This document shows, in pieces, positions 31,704 through 40,751 of a stretch of DNA of 43,577 nucleotides. The DNA is taken from contig DDXM01000043.1 of the NCBI GenBank assembly GCA_002347485.1, positions 1 to 43,577 of the forward strand, read 5' to 3'. Both the position numbers and the translations under genes were made by a program. Every line of letters starts with the position of its first letter. Position 1 is the stretch's first letter. The notes under the pieces were generated by a model. That model was given only the letters and a program-made list of their open reading frames with translations. It searched no databases and had not been told where the DNA came from. This stretch comes from Anaerolineaceae bacterium UBA2260. GTDB taxonomy: Bacteria; Chloroflexota; Anaerolineae; Anaerolineales; Anaerolineaceae.

Positions 31704-32863
31704 AGATCCTGATCGTCCTCACGTACTACCGCCCGCATATCAGCGGGCTGACCATCTACACTGAGCGTATTGCGCGGGCGTTGGCCTGGCGCGGTCACCA
31801 GGTGACGGTGCTCACCTCCCAATTTGATCCCAGTCTACCGTTGGAGGAGACCTGCGACGGCGTGCGCGTTGTGCGCGTACCTGTGATGATGCGCCTGAGT
31901 AAAGGGGTCATCATGCCTTCCTTTGGCCGCATGGCCAGCCGGTTGGTACGGGAAAATGACGTCATCCAATTGCATCTGCCACAGTTCGACGCTGCGGGAG
32001 TGGCGCTGCGCGGACGGTTACTGAAGAAGCCGACGGTCATCACCTATCATTGTGACCTGGAGCTGCCACCGGGTCTGTTCAACCGAGTGGCCAACCTGGC
32101 TGTGCTGGCGATGAACGACCTGGCTGCGCTTTTTACGCACCGCATCGTCACTTATACCGAAGATTACGCCAACCACTCCAGGTACACCCGCCGTTACATG
32201 AAAAAAGTCAAGGTCACTCCACCACCAGTAGTGCTGCCAGCGATCACACCAGATCAAAAGCAAGCTTTCCAACTGGAACACAATCCTCACTTGCAGCGTC
32301 CGGTGATCGGGATGGCGGCCAGGTTCGCCACAGAAAAAGGCGTGGATGTACTTCTCAACGCGATGCCAGAGGTGCTGAAGAAGCATCCCCGAGCCTTATT
32401 CCAGTTTGTGGGTCCCTACCACAACATCATTGGCGAGGAACAATACTTCAAGCGACTCGAGCCGGAGATCAGAAAGTTCAAAGAGATGGGGAACTGGAAG
32501 TTCCTGGGTTCGATGTCGCCTGCGCAGATGTCGGCGTTTTATGCCAACTTAGACCTGCTGGTTGTGCCCAGCTTGAACTCAACCGAAGCCTTCGGGCTGG
32601 TGCAGATCGAAGCCATGATGAATGGGGTACGCTGCATTACATCAAATCTACCGGGTGTGCGTCAACCGGTGAAAGTGCACCGCATGGGTGCAATCTTCCC
32701 GATCGGTGACTCCGATGCACTGGCAAAAAGCATTCTTCACGCACTGGATCACCCGGAGGAATTACAGCAGGCGAACATGGATTTTTCCGCCTATACCCCG
32801 GATTCAGTCGCGCAGGCATATGAAGACCTGTTCGCAGAGATCACCACACAAATTCATCGCTAA
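31700..32863 (+). CDS. Glycosyltransferase family 4
   Basis: A 387-residue GT-B-fold glycosyltransferase. The N-terminal domain begins MKILIVLTYYRPHISGLTIY, with the typical YYxPHxGG-like acceptor loop. The C-terminal domain has MAARFATEKGVDVLLNAM (about 205-222), PSLNSTEAFGLVQIEAM with the nucleotide-sugar E-x7-E motif (about 290-306), and SNLPGVR. It is retaining and cytoplasmic or peripheral. The start at ATG 31700 overlaps the epimerase stop (ATGA); an earlier in-frame TTG lacks any support. It likely adds a sugar to a lipid carrier before the large membrane proteins act. Confidence 0.92.
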   Translation: MKILIVLTYYRPHISGLTIYTERIARALAWRGHQVTVLTSQFDPSLPLEETCDGVRVVRVPVMMRLSKGVIMPSFGRMASRLVRENDVIQLHLPQFDAAGVALRGRLLKKPTVITYHCDLELPPGLFNRVANLAVLAMNDLAALFTHRIVTYTEDYANHSRYTRRYMKKVKVTPPPVVLPAITPDQKQAFQLEHNPHLQRPVIGMAARFATEKGVDVLLNAMPEVLKKHPRALFQFVGPYHNIIGEEQYFKRLEPEIRKFKEMGNWKFLGSMSPAQMSAFYANLDLLVVPSLNSTEAFGLVQIEAMMNGVRCITSNLPGVRQPVKVHRMGAIFPIGDSDALAKSILHALDHPEELQQANMDFSAYTPDSVAQAYEDLFAEITTQIHR

Positions 32864-32889
32864 CTCTTTTTCCTATCGGAGCGGAAGAA

Positions 32890-35800
32890 TTGACCACGGG
32901 AAATCAGAATCATCATCACGAGCGTGACCGCCAACCCCGTCCCAGGGCTGTTCCAGGCTGGGTATGGGACTCCCTGATCATCCTGGTTTTATTGATCGCC
33001 GGCACGCTGCGCTTGACCGGTATCGAATGGGACGGTACCCATCACTTGCACCCGGATGAACGCTTTTTGACCATGGTGGAAACCTCCATCTCGCCGGTCG
33101 AGAATTTTAAGGAATACTTCGATACAGCCAACTCGAGCCTGAACCCGAACAACCGCGGTTTTACATTTTATGTTTACGGCACGCTGCCATTGATTATCAC
33201 TCGCTATGTGGGGGAATGGGTGGGTATGACCGGGTACGACGAGATCAACCTGGTGGGCAGAGTGCTCTCCACCATTTTTGACCTCGGCACGATCCTGATG
33301 ATCTACCTGATCGCGAAGCGTTTGTATCGCCAGGCGCGTATAGGTTTGCTGGCAGCGCTTTTCAGTGCGCTGGCGGTGTTGCAGATCCAGCTTTCACATT
33401 ACTTTACGGTCGATAATTTTGCCAACTTCTTTGCTTACGCGGCCATCTACGTGGCAGTGGTGATTACTACCGGCAATCCAAAATCCGAACCGGTAGAAAT
33501 AGAGAATACAGAGACACCAGAAAGTGCCCGCTCGTGGTGGAACAGCGGTTGGAGTTCGGTCGTCGTGTACATCCTCTTTGGCGTTCTTTACGCGGCCGCG
33601 ATCGCTTCAAAGATCAGCATGTACGCGCTGGCTGCGCTGCTCCCCATGGCGGCTTTCCTATATTATTGGAAGCTGTCGGCGGATCAAAAGAAGAGCGAAC
33701 TCCCGTATCTCGTGAGGAATGTCGTGATCGCCGGAGTATTTGCATTCCTGGCTTTCCGTGTCTTTCAGCCGTACACCTTCCAAGGTCCCGGTTTCTTCGG
33801 ATTGAAATTGAACCCGGGCTGGCTTTCCAGCCTGCGCGAGTTATCCGTCATCCAGTCCGGCGAGGTGGACGTGCCGTACGCGCTGCAGTGGGCGCGCCGC
33901 CCGATCACTTTCACGGTCAAGAACCTCGCTTTTTATGGCCTGGGGCTACCCCTGGGTATCCTTTCGCTGGGCGGCCTGGTGTGGATGACTTGGCGCATGA
34001 TTAAAGGGGATTGGCAGAAGCATCTGCTGCTGTGGGGATGGACCACATTCACGTTGATCACCCAGTCTCTCGCGCATGTGAAGAGCATGCGTTACGTGAT
34101 TGCCATCTACCCGGCGCTGGGGCTGATCGCTGCCTGGACGATCTTCAAGTTGTTCGAAAGCGGGGCGAAGCAATCAACCCGCATCCGGCTTTTCCGTTTC
34201 AATTGGCGGCGGGTGCTCGCAGTGATTGCGCTTCTGGTCACCGTGGCGGGGACCGCACTGTGGGCTTTTGCTTTCACTTCCATATACACCAAACCGGTCA
34301 CCCGCGTGGCGGCCAGCGAATGGATCTACGAGAATATTCCCGCTGCGGTGAATTTGAGGATCACCACGGGTGATGGCGCTCATTACAACCAGCCTGCGGC
34401 TTACCAGTATGGCGCGTTGATTTCCAGCGACAAACCGTATCGTTACGCTTTCACGGCTTCATCCAACATGACGATCGAAGCGGTGAATATCGAACATGTG
34501 CATAATCAGTCGGGCGTGGTTGCGCAAGTTTCACTGATTGCCAGTGTATTCGAAAGATCAGCTACAGGTCTGACCTACCTGGGGGGCGGGTTCCTCCAGT
34601 CTGACTTCGTGGCGGTGTCTGATCCTAACGGTGATCCAGCCAACCTCGCGCTGCAATTGCCCATTGACCTGCAAAAAGGGCAGGTGTACGAAGTGGAACT
34701 GGCGGTGGTTGAGCCGGAGGTTTACCTGCGCATTGCAGGGGCTGTACGCCTGAACGGCGGGGAGGATACGCAATACCTGCCTGATCCGGTCTTCCGGCTG
34801 ACGGAACAAACCCCCTATCAACTGCTCGTGTTCCCGCGCGCATCCGGCACGCTTGAAGAGATCGAATTGAACCGGGTCCTCGACCTGATGGCAACAGGAA
34901 CCCCCTCCACGCTCAAGGTTTCGCTGGTCGATTCCAACGAGCAGGACGTCATTCTCGCCAGTGGAAAATTGACCGATATTTTCTCTGCTGAAAGAGACCC
35001 CCGTGGTGAACCAAAAATCATTCAGCTAGACCAGGCCGTGCCGCTCACGGCAAACACCGGTTACTACCTTTTCTTCAGCGTGGAAGGAAAGGCTGAACTT
35101 GGGATTTATAACAGTGTCACTGTGGTCGAATCGACCTGGGATGACGCGCTGCCGGTCAATCTCTATGGGTATAACATTTTCGGCTTCCATGATGGGTTAT
35201 TTGGCAATAACCTGAACCTGGAATTGTACTGGGACGATAATGAAACCAAGCTGGACAGGATCACCAGCATTCTCCAACGAGCTGACGCGATCTTTATCAG
35301 TTCCAGCCGCCAGTGGGGATCCATCCCGCGCGTTCCCGAGCGCTATCCCCTGACCACCGAGTATTACCGCGCGCTCATCGGATGCCCCTCGATCGAGGAG
35401 ATCGAGTGGTGCTACGCTGTGGCTGAACCGGGTATGTTCAGAGGGGAACTGGGGTACGAGCTCGCCGCGGTCTTTCAGAATGATCCACAACTCGGAAAAT
35501 TCCGTGTCAACACGCAGTTCGCCGAGGAGGCTTTTACCGTTTATGATCACCCGAAGGTGCTGATCTTCCGCAAAAGCGTGGACTATGATCCGGCTTCAGT
35601 CGCGAAGCTCCTCGGCGCGGTCAACCTGGCAGACGTGGTGCACAAAACGCCGCTCCAGGCGGGCGAGATCAACGGAAATCTTATGTTGACGGCAGCCGAA
35701 AAGGAGAGGCAAACCAACGGGGGAACCTGGACGGAAATTTTCCCACCGGATTCTGCTTTGAATCAGCACCAGTGGCTGGCAGCTATCGCCTGGTATCTGG

Positions 35801-38190
35801 TGATCGCACTTTTAGGCATCGTGGCTTTCCCGCTGGCGCGTTTCTTCCTCAAGGGGTTGCCGGACAGAGGTTATGCTTTCAGCCGGTTGATCGGCATGCT
35901 TTTACTGGCGTACTTCACCTGGCTGGCAGGGTCAGCCGGGGTGGCGTTCAATCGGTTGACCATCAGCCTGGTGTTCATCCTGCTCGTGCTGGTGAGCGGG
36001 GTCGCGGCGTATTTACAGCGCAGGGAACTCGCCAAGGAGATACGCGAACATTGGAAGACCTTTGCTGTCATCGAGGTCATGGTTCTACTTTTCTTCCTTG
36101 TCGATCTGTTCATCCGCATCGGCAACCCGGATCTTTGGCATCCATGGAAGGGCGGCGAGAAACCGATGGATCTGTCGTATTTTACGGCTGTCCTGAAGAG
36201 CACCACCTTCCCGCCTTATGACCCCTGGTATGCGGGTGGTTACATAAATTATTACTATTATGGTTACGTGATCGTGGGAGTGCCGGTCAAGTGGCTGGGT
36301 ATCGAACCCGCGGTGGCTTACAACCTGGTCGTACCGACGCTGTTTGCTCTCACCGGCATCGGCGCGTTCAGCATCGGTTGGAACCTGTTCGCGAATAAAC
36401 ATGGCGTCGAGGGGACTGACGAAACCAAACGCGGCTTAATGTCGGGAGGGGCAACGTCCCTGGCGCTGCTCATAGCCGGTAACCTCGGCACTGTCAGGAT
36501 GTTCCGGCAGGGATTAATGCGCCTGGGTTCTCCGACCGGCATGATCGAAGATGCGGGCTTCTTTGAATCGATCAGGTGGTTCTTCGCTGGCCTCGGAGAA
36601 TTTATAAGCGGGACCAACCTGCCTTATAGCTGGGGCGAATGGTATTGGAATCCATCCCGCGCCATCCCGGGCGATGTCATCACCGAGTTTCCGTTCTTTA
36701 CTTTCACTTACGCTGATCTGCACGCGCACATGATCGCCTTGCCTTTGACCCTGCTTGCCCTGGGGTGGGCGCTTTCGTTGCTGCTGCGCAACTGGAATGG
36801 GGAAATCAATACCTATATTCGCGGTCGCGGCACGATGATCGGCTCGATCCTGTTTGGGGCATTCGTGATCGCTACCCTGCGCCCGACCAATACCTGGGAT
36901 TTTCCCACTTACCTGTTATTCGGCGCGATTGTGCTGTTCTACGCGGTTTTCAGGTACAGCCCGCCGCCGCAATACTTGTTGCCAAAGCAACCTGCCTGGT
37001 TTAGACGCGCATTATTTGCCGGCATGTGGGTGGCGTTATTGGTGATTGCCAGTTCGATTTTCTATTTACCCTTCAGCGAGAAATTCGGCCAGGCGTATGG
37101 CAGCATCGGCGCTTGGAAGGATGGCAATTCTCCGCTGGGTTCCTACCTGGTGCATTGGGGATGGCAGTTCTTCCTCATCATCAGCTGGTTCATCTGGGAA
37201 ACGCGGGAATGGCTGGCAGCCACACCTGTATCTGCTCTCAAAAAGTTGAAACCGTACCTGCCGTATATCCAGGTAGTGGGATTGCTTATCCTTCTTGTGC
37301 TGGTATTGCTCACCGCGTTGGGCATTCAAATCGGCTGGCTGGTAGGAGTGCTTGGCATCTGGGCGGCATTACTATTGGTGCGCTCGGAACAGACCGACGC
37401 CAAACGCATGGTCTTTTTCATGATCGGGACTGGTTTGATCCTGACCCTGTTTGTGGAGCTTTTCGCCCTTGAAGGGGACATCGGGCGCATGAACACGGTA
37501 TTCAAATTCTATTATCAGGCATGGACGATGTTGAGTCTCAGCGCCGCGGCTGCCCTGGCATGGCTGTTGCCCGCCGTCTCTACAAAGTGGCGTGGCGGGA
37601 TTGCCAGCGCCTGGCAGGTATTGATGATCCTGCTATTGGCGGGCGCGTTCCTTTACCCGGTGACCGCCAGCGCGGATAAAATCCGCGATCGCATGTCAGA
37701 TAGTGCACCAGCCGGCCTGGATGGCGATGCTTACATGCAGACCTCCTTTTACAATGACATGGGGGTTGACATGGACCTCAACCAGGATTACCAGGCGATC
37801 GAATGGATGCGACAGAATGTTAAAGGTTCGCCGGTCATCGTGGAAGCCAACACCGTCGAGTACCGCTGGGGCAACCGTTTTTCGATCAATACCGGTCTGC
37901 CCGGCGTGCTGGGCTGGAACTGGCATCAACGTCAGCAGCGCGGCTTCCTGGCTTTCAATGGGATTGCCAGCCGGTTGACCGAGATACCGAATTTTTACCT
38001 TACCACCAATATCGAGGACGCGACCGCGTTCCTGGATAAATACGAGGTGCGTTATATTATCGTGGGGCAGCTCGAGCGCGTGTATTACACCGGTGCGGGC
38101 ATGGACAAATTTGAAATGTACGATGGCGTGTATTGGCGCGAGGTATTCCGCTTTGAAGACACGGTTATTTATGAAGTGGAGCCTCAATGA
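32890..38190 (+). CDS. Giant GT-C-like / YYY-domain (DUF2298) membrane protein
   Basis: A 1766-residue polytopic membrane protein made of two parts. Part 1 (about 25-470) is a GT39/PMT-like GT-C module: after helix 1 the first loop holds HPDE (54-57), the acidic catalytic motif position of protein mannosyltransferases. A long soluble, beta-rich region (about 470-950) follows and is expected outside the membrane. Part 2 (about 960-1766) is a complete YYY domain: KGLPDRG, YINYYYYGYV (near 1120), EFPFFTFTYADLHAH, NTWDFPTYL, NTVFKFYYQAW, and a C-terminal soluble tail ending VIYEVE. Part 2 is homologous over its full length to the next gene. YYY proteins are known only as conserved membrane proteins of Chloroflexi and some archaea. 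The start is TTG with GGAGCGGAAG upstream. It is the largest gene here and overlaps the next by ATGA. The enzymatic role is inferred. Confidence 0.88.
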   Translation: MTTGNQNHHHERDRQPRPRAVPGWVWDSLIILVLLIAGTLRLTGIEWDGTHHLHPDERFLTMVETSISPVENFKEYFDTANSSLNPNNRGFTFYVYGTLPLIITRYVGEWVGMTGYDEINLVGRVLSTIFDLGTILMIYLIAKRLYRQARIGLLAALFSALAVLQIQLSHYFTVDNFANFFAYAAIYVAVVITTGNPKSEPVEIENTETPESARSWWNSGWSSVVVYILFGVLYAAAIASKISMYALAALLPMAAFLYYWKLSADQKKSELPYLVRNVVIAGVFAFLAFRVFQPYTFQGPGFFGLKLNPGWLSSLRELSVIQSGEVDVPYALQWARRPITFTVKNLAFYGLGLPLGILSLGGLVWMTWRMIKGDWQKHLLLWGWTTFTLITQSLAHVKSMRYVIAIYPALGLIAAWTIFKLFESGAKQSTRIRLFRFNWRRVLAVIALLVTVAGTALWAFAFTSIYTKPVTRVAASEWIYENIPAAVNLRITTGDGAHYNQPAAYQYGALISSDKPYRYAFTASSNMTIEAVNIEHVHNQSGVVAQVSLIASVFERSATGLTYLGGGFLQSDFVAVSDPNGDPANLALQLPIDLQKGQVYEVELAVVEPEVYLRIAGAVRLNGGEDTQYLPDPVFRLTEQTPYQLLVFPRASGTLEEIELNRVLDLMATGTPSTLKVSLVDSNEQDVILASGKLTDIFSAERDPRGEPKIIQLDQAVPLTANTGYYLFFSVEGKAELGIYNSVTVVESTWDDALPVNLYGYNIFGFHDGLFGNNLNLELYWDDNETKLDRITSILQRADAIFISSSRQWGSIPRVPERYPLTTEYYRALIGCPSIEEIEWCYAVAEPGMFRGELGYELAAVFQNDPQLGKFRVNTQFAEEAFTVYDHPKVLIFRKSVDYDPASVAKLLGAVNLADVVHKTPLQAGEINGNLMLTAAEKERQTNGGTWTEIFPPDSALNQHQWLAAIAWYLVIALLGIVAFPLARFFLKGLPDRGYAFSRLIGMLLLAYFTWLAGSAGVAFNRLTISLVFILLVLVSGVAAYLQRRELAKEIREHWKTFAVIEVMVLLFFLVDLFIRIGNPDLWHPWKGGEKPMDLSYFTAVLKSTTFPPYDPWYAGGYINYYYYGYVIVGVPVKWLGIEPAVAYNLVVPTLFALTGIGAFSIGWNLFANKHGVEGTDETKRGLMSGGATSLALLIAGNLGTVRMFRQGLMRLGSPTGMIEDAGFFESIRWFFAGLGEFISGTNLPYSWGEWYWNPSRAIPGDVITEFPFFTFTYADLHAHMIALPLTLLALGWALSLLLRNWNGEINTYIRGRGTMIGSILFGAFVIATLRPTNTWDFPTYLLFGAIVLFYAVFRYSPPPQYLLPKQPAWFRRALFAGMWVALLVIASSIFYLPFSEKFGQAYGSIGAWKDGNSPLGSYLVHWGWQFFLIISWFIWETREWLAATPVSALKKLKPYLPYIQVVGLLILLVLVLLTALGIQIGWLVGVLGIWAALLLVRSEQTDAKRMVFFMIGTGLILTLFVELFALEGDIGRMNTVFKFYYQAWTMLSLSAAAALAWLLPAVSTKWRGGIASAWQVLMILLLAGAFLYPVTASADKIRDRMSDSAPAGLDGDAYMQTSFYNDMGVDMDLNQDYQAIEWMRQNVKGSPVIVEANTVEYRWGNRFSINTGLPGVLGWNWHQRQQRGFLAFNGIASRLTEIPNFYLTTNIEDATAFLDKYEVRYIIVGQLERVYYTGAGMDKFEMYDGVYWREVFRFEDTVIYEVEPQ

Positions 38191-40751
38191 TTGACGTGCT
38201 TTCCGCATTGAGCTGGTACCTGGTGATCACGCTGATCGGTGTCAGCGCGCTGCCGATTACTCTACGTTTGTTCAAAGGGCTGCCGGACAGGGGTGTCACC
38301 CTGGCGCGGCCTTTGGGACTGTTAATTTGGGCTTTCATTTTCTGGTTGCTTAATTCATTCGGAATTTTGCAGAATGACCAGGGCGGTGAGATCCTCGCTT
38401 TAGTGATACTGGTTGGCTTATCCCTGTGGTCGATGCGGGGGAGCGGATGGCGGTCACTGGTCGATCAGCTGCGGAACACAAAATGCATCATTCTGGCAGG
38501 CGAGCTGGTTTTCCTGATCATGTTTGCGCTTTGGGTTTGGGTGCGGGGGATGAACCCTGAAGCGGCTTACACCGAAAAACCGATGGAGCTGGCGTTCATC
38601 AACTCCATCCTCAGGTCCGCGCAATTCCCTCCGCAGGACCCGTGGCTCTCGGGTTATGCCATTTCTTACTACTATTTCGGTTATGTGATGATCGCCATGC
38701 TCACCCGCATCACGGGGGTGCTTTCCTCAGTGGCATTCAACCTGAGCAGTGCGTTATGGTTCGCCATGACCGCGGCTGCGTTGTACGGCATCGTTTACAA
38801 CCTCTCCACTTTGTGGGTGAGGCAAAGGGGGGGCGAGGGGGAGAGTTACAGCCGCAAAGCTGGTTTGTTGGGTCCCCTGTTTGTGCTCATCATCAGCACC
38901 GTGGAGGGCACGCTGGAATTCCTGCACGCCGGTGGCATGTTCTGGAAAACCGCTCCAGACGGGACGCTGACCTCAAAATTCTGGAGCTGGCTGGGGATAT
39001 TGGACCTCAATCAGCCGCCGATCCAGCCGTTCAATTGGATCCCTTCGCGCGCGTCAGGCTGGCTGTGGTGGCGCGGCTCGCGCGTGATCCAGGATATGAC
39101 CCTGGGGGGCGTTAACATCGAAGTGATCGATGAATTTCCCTTTTTCACTTACCTGCTCTCAGATATACATCCTCACTTGCTGGGTATGCCTTTTGTTTTA
39201 CTAATCGTGGCGCTCAGCTTGAGTTTGTTCATCGGGGCTGATTACTATTTGAGCAAAAGCCATCGACCCATAGATTGGTTGAAGGATGCCTCGTTCTGGT
39301 TGACCGCGCTCCTGCTCGGAAGCCTGGCATTCATTAATACCTGGGATTTTCCTATCTACGTGGGGTTATTCTGCCTTATTTGGGCGTACCGCCGCTACCA
39401 GGCAGAGAACTGGCATCTGGGTATTTTGTGGGATTTCCTCAAGAATGGGCTTGTACTTGGCGTTGCGGGTTTTCTCCTCTACCTGCCTTTCTACCTTGGA
39501 TTCGCTTCACAGGCGGGGGGGATTCTGCCGAGCCTGGAGTTTATGACCCGCGGGGTGCACTTCTGGGTTCTCTTCGCGAGTTTGCTTGTTCCCGTCCTGG
39601 CGTTCTGTATTTATCAATTTCGAAAGGAATTTAACCGAAGAAGTTTTACAACCAGCCTAAAGACCGTCCTGATACTGATGACTGCGCTCTTTATCGTCTC
39701 CCTGCTTTATGGCGGGTTCATCCTCTCCTTGCAGCAAATCGGTCCAGACCTGGCGGGTTCAGCGAATCCCGCGGTGGCGGAATTAGGTCAAAAAATGAGT
39801 CTGGCGGGCAGCGCGCTGGCGGGGGTGCATGGCAATTTTGCGACCGGTGAGATCCTTCTACAAGCCCTGGTGCGCCGGATCACCATGCCCGGAACCTGGC
39901 TCACGCTTGGTCTGCTGCTGGTGCTGGCTTTGACGGCGCTGCTGAAACGACCCCAACCTGTTGGACCTGTCGACGATGCTTCCGCGGAAGTGACGCACTC
40001 AGATAAGTTAAAGGTTGAAGGGTTTATCCTCGTACTGGTCGTTTTTGGGGCGTTGTTGGCCTTGTTCCCGGAATATTTCTACCTGCGCGACCAGTTCGGC
40101 TGGCGAATGAACACGATCTTCAAGTTTTATTTCCAGGCGTGGATCTTGTGGGGGATCGCCGCGGCAGCCGGCAGCGCGATCCTGCTGCAAGCGCTTAAAG
40201 GTTGGCGCTCGCTGGCGTTTCGTGTTATATGGGGTCTTTTCCTCCTTGCCGGGCTGGCTTATCCCTCGGTGATGCTGTGGAATAAAACCAGCGGCTTCTC
40301 GATGCAGGAATGGACCCTGGATGGCAACGCGTATTTCGAGAAATACTACCCCGGCGATTACGCCGCCATCACCTGGCTGCAGCAGGCGCCGACAGGGGTG
40401 GTCGCGGAGGCGGTTGGCGGCAGTTACACCGAATACGCGCGAGTATCCACCCGTTCCGGGCAGCCCACGGTGCTTGGATGGCCGGGGCATGAAAGCCAGT
40501 GGCGCGGCGGCGGTGAGGAGATGGGGTCGCGTTACAGCGACATGCAGGTACTTTATGAAACGCGGCATTGGGATGAGGCTAAAAGTATTTTGGACAGCTA
40601 CAATGTGCGTTATGTGTACGTGGGAAACCTCGAGCGTTCCACCTACCAGGTCAATTTGGAAAAATTTGAACAAATGTTGAACATTGTTTATCAGAACGGC
40701 GAAGTCACCATATACGAGGTGCCCGGGGTTGAAGGGGCGTATTTACCATGA
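38187..40751 (+). CDS. YYY-domain (DUF2298) membrane protein, stand-alone copy
   Basis: An 854-residue polytopic protein, essentially one YYY domain. It repeats the landmarks of the C-terminal half of the preceding protein in the same order: WYLVITLIGV, KGLPDRG (about 31-37), YAISYYYFGYV (near 155-165), EFPFFTYLLSDIHPHLLGMP, NTWDFPIYV, NTIFKFYFQAW, and a soluble end with YNVRYVYVGNLERS and TIYEVP. The shared acidic/His motifs at the outer-face loops (SDIHPH against ADLHAH) look like an active site. I infer that it is a membrane glycosyltransferase-like enzyme working with its neighbours. It overlaps both flanking genes by four bases (ATGA on each side), so all three are made in fixed order. 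Confidence 0.88.
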   Translation: MIDVLSALSWYLVITLIGVSALPITLRLFKGLPDRGVTLARPLGLLIWAFIFWLLNSFGILQNDQGGEILALVILVGLSLWSMRGSGWRSLVDQLRNTKCIILAGELVFLIMFALWVWVRGMNPEAAYTEKPMELAFINSILRSAQFPPQDPWLSGYAISYYYFGYVMIAMLTRITGVLSSVAFNLSSALWFAMTAAALYGIVYNLSTLWVRQRGGEGESYSRKAGLLGPLFVLIISTVEGTLEFLHAGGMFWKTAPDGTLTSKFWSWLGILDLNQPPIQPFNWIPSRASGWLWWRGSRVIQDMTLGGVNIEVIDEFPFFTYLLSDIHPHLLGMPFVLLIVALSLSLFIGADYYLSKSHRPIDWLKDASFWLTALLLGSLAFINTWDFPIYVGLFCLIWAYRRYQAENWHLGILWDFLKNGLVLGVAGFLLYLPFYLGFASQAGGILPSLEFMTRGVHFWVLFASLLVPVLAFCIYQFRKEFNRRSFTTSLKTVLILMTALFIVSLLYGGFILSLQQIGPDLAGSANPAVAELGQKMSLAGSALAGVHGNFATGEILLQALVRRITMPGTWLTLGLLLVLALTALLKRPQPVGPVDDASAEVTHSDKLKVEGFILVLVVFGALLALFPEYFYLRDQFGWRMNTIFKFYFQAWILWGIAAAAGSAILLQALKGWRSLAFRVIWGLFLLAGLAYPSVMLWNKTSGFSMQEWTLDGNAYFEKYYPGDYAAITWLQQAPTGVVAEAVGGSYTEYARVSTRSGQPTVLGWPGHESQWRGGGEEMGSRYSDMQVLYETRHWDEAKSILDSYNVRYVYVGNLERSTYQVNLEKFEQMLNIVYQNGEVTIYEVPGVEGAYLP

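Noticed and set aside
40008..40673. A 221-codon minus-strand frame inside the 854-aa YYY gene
   Set aside because: It lies opposite the conserved FKFYFQAW and C-terminal region of the YYY protein, and its own translation looks random.
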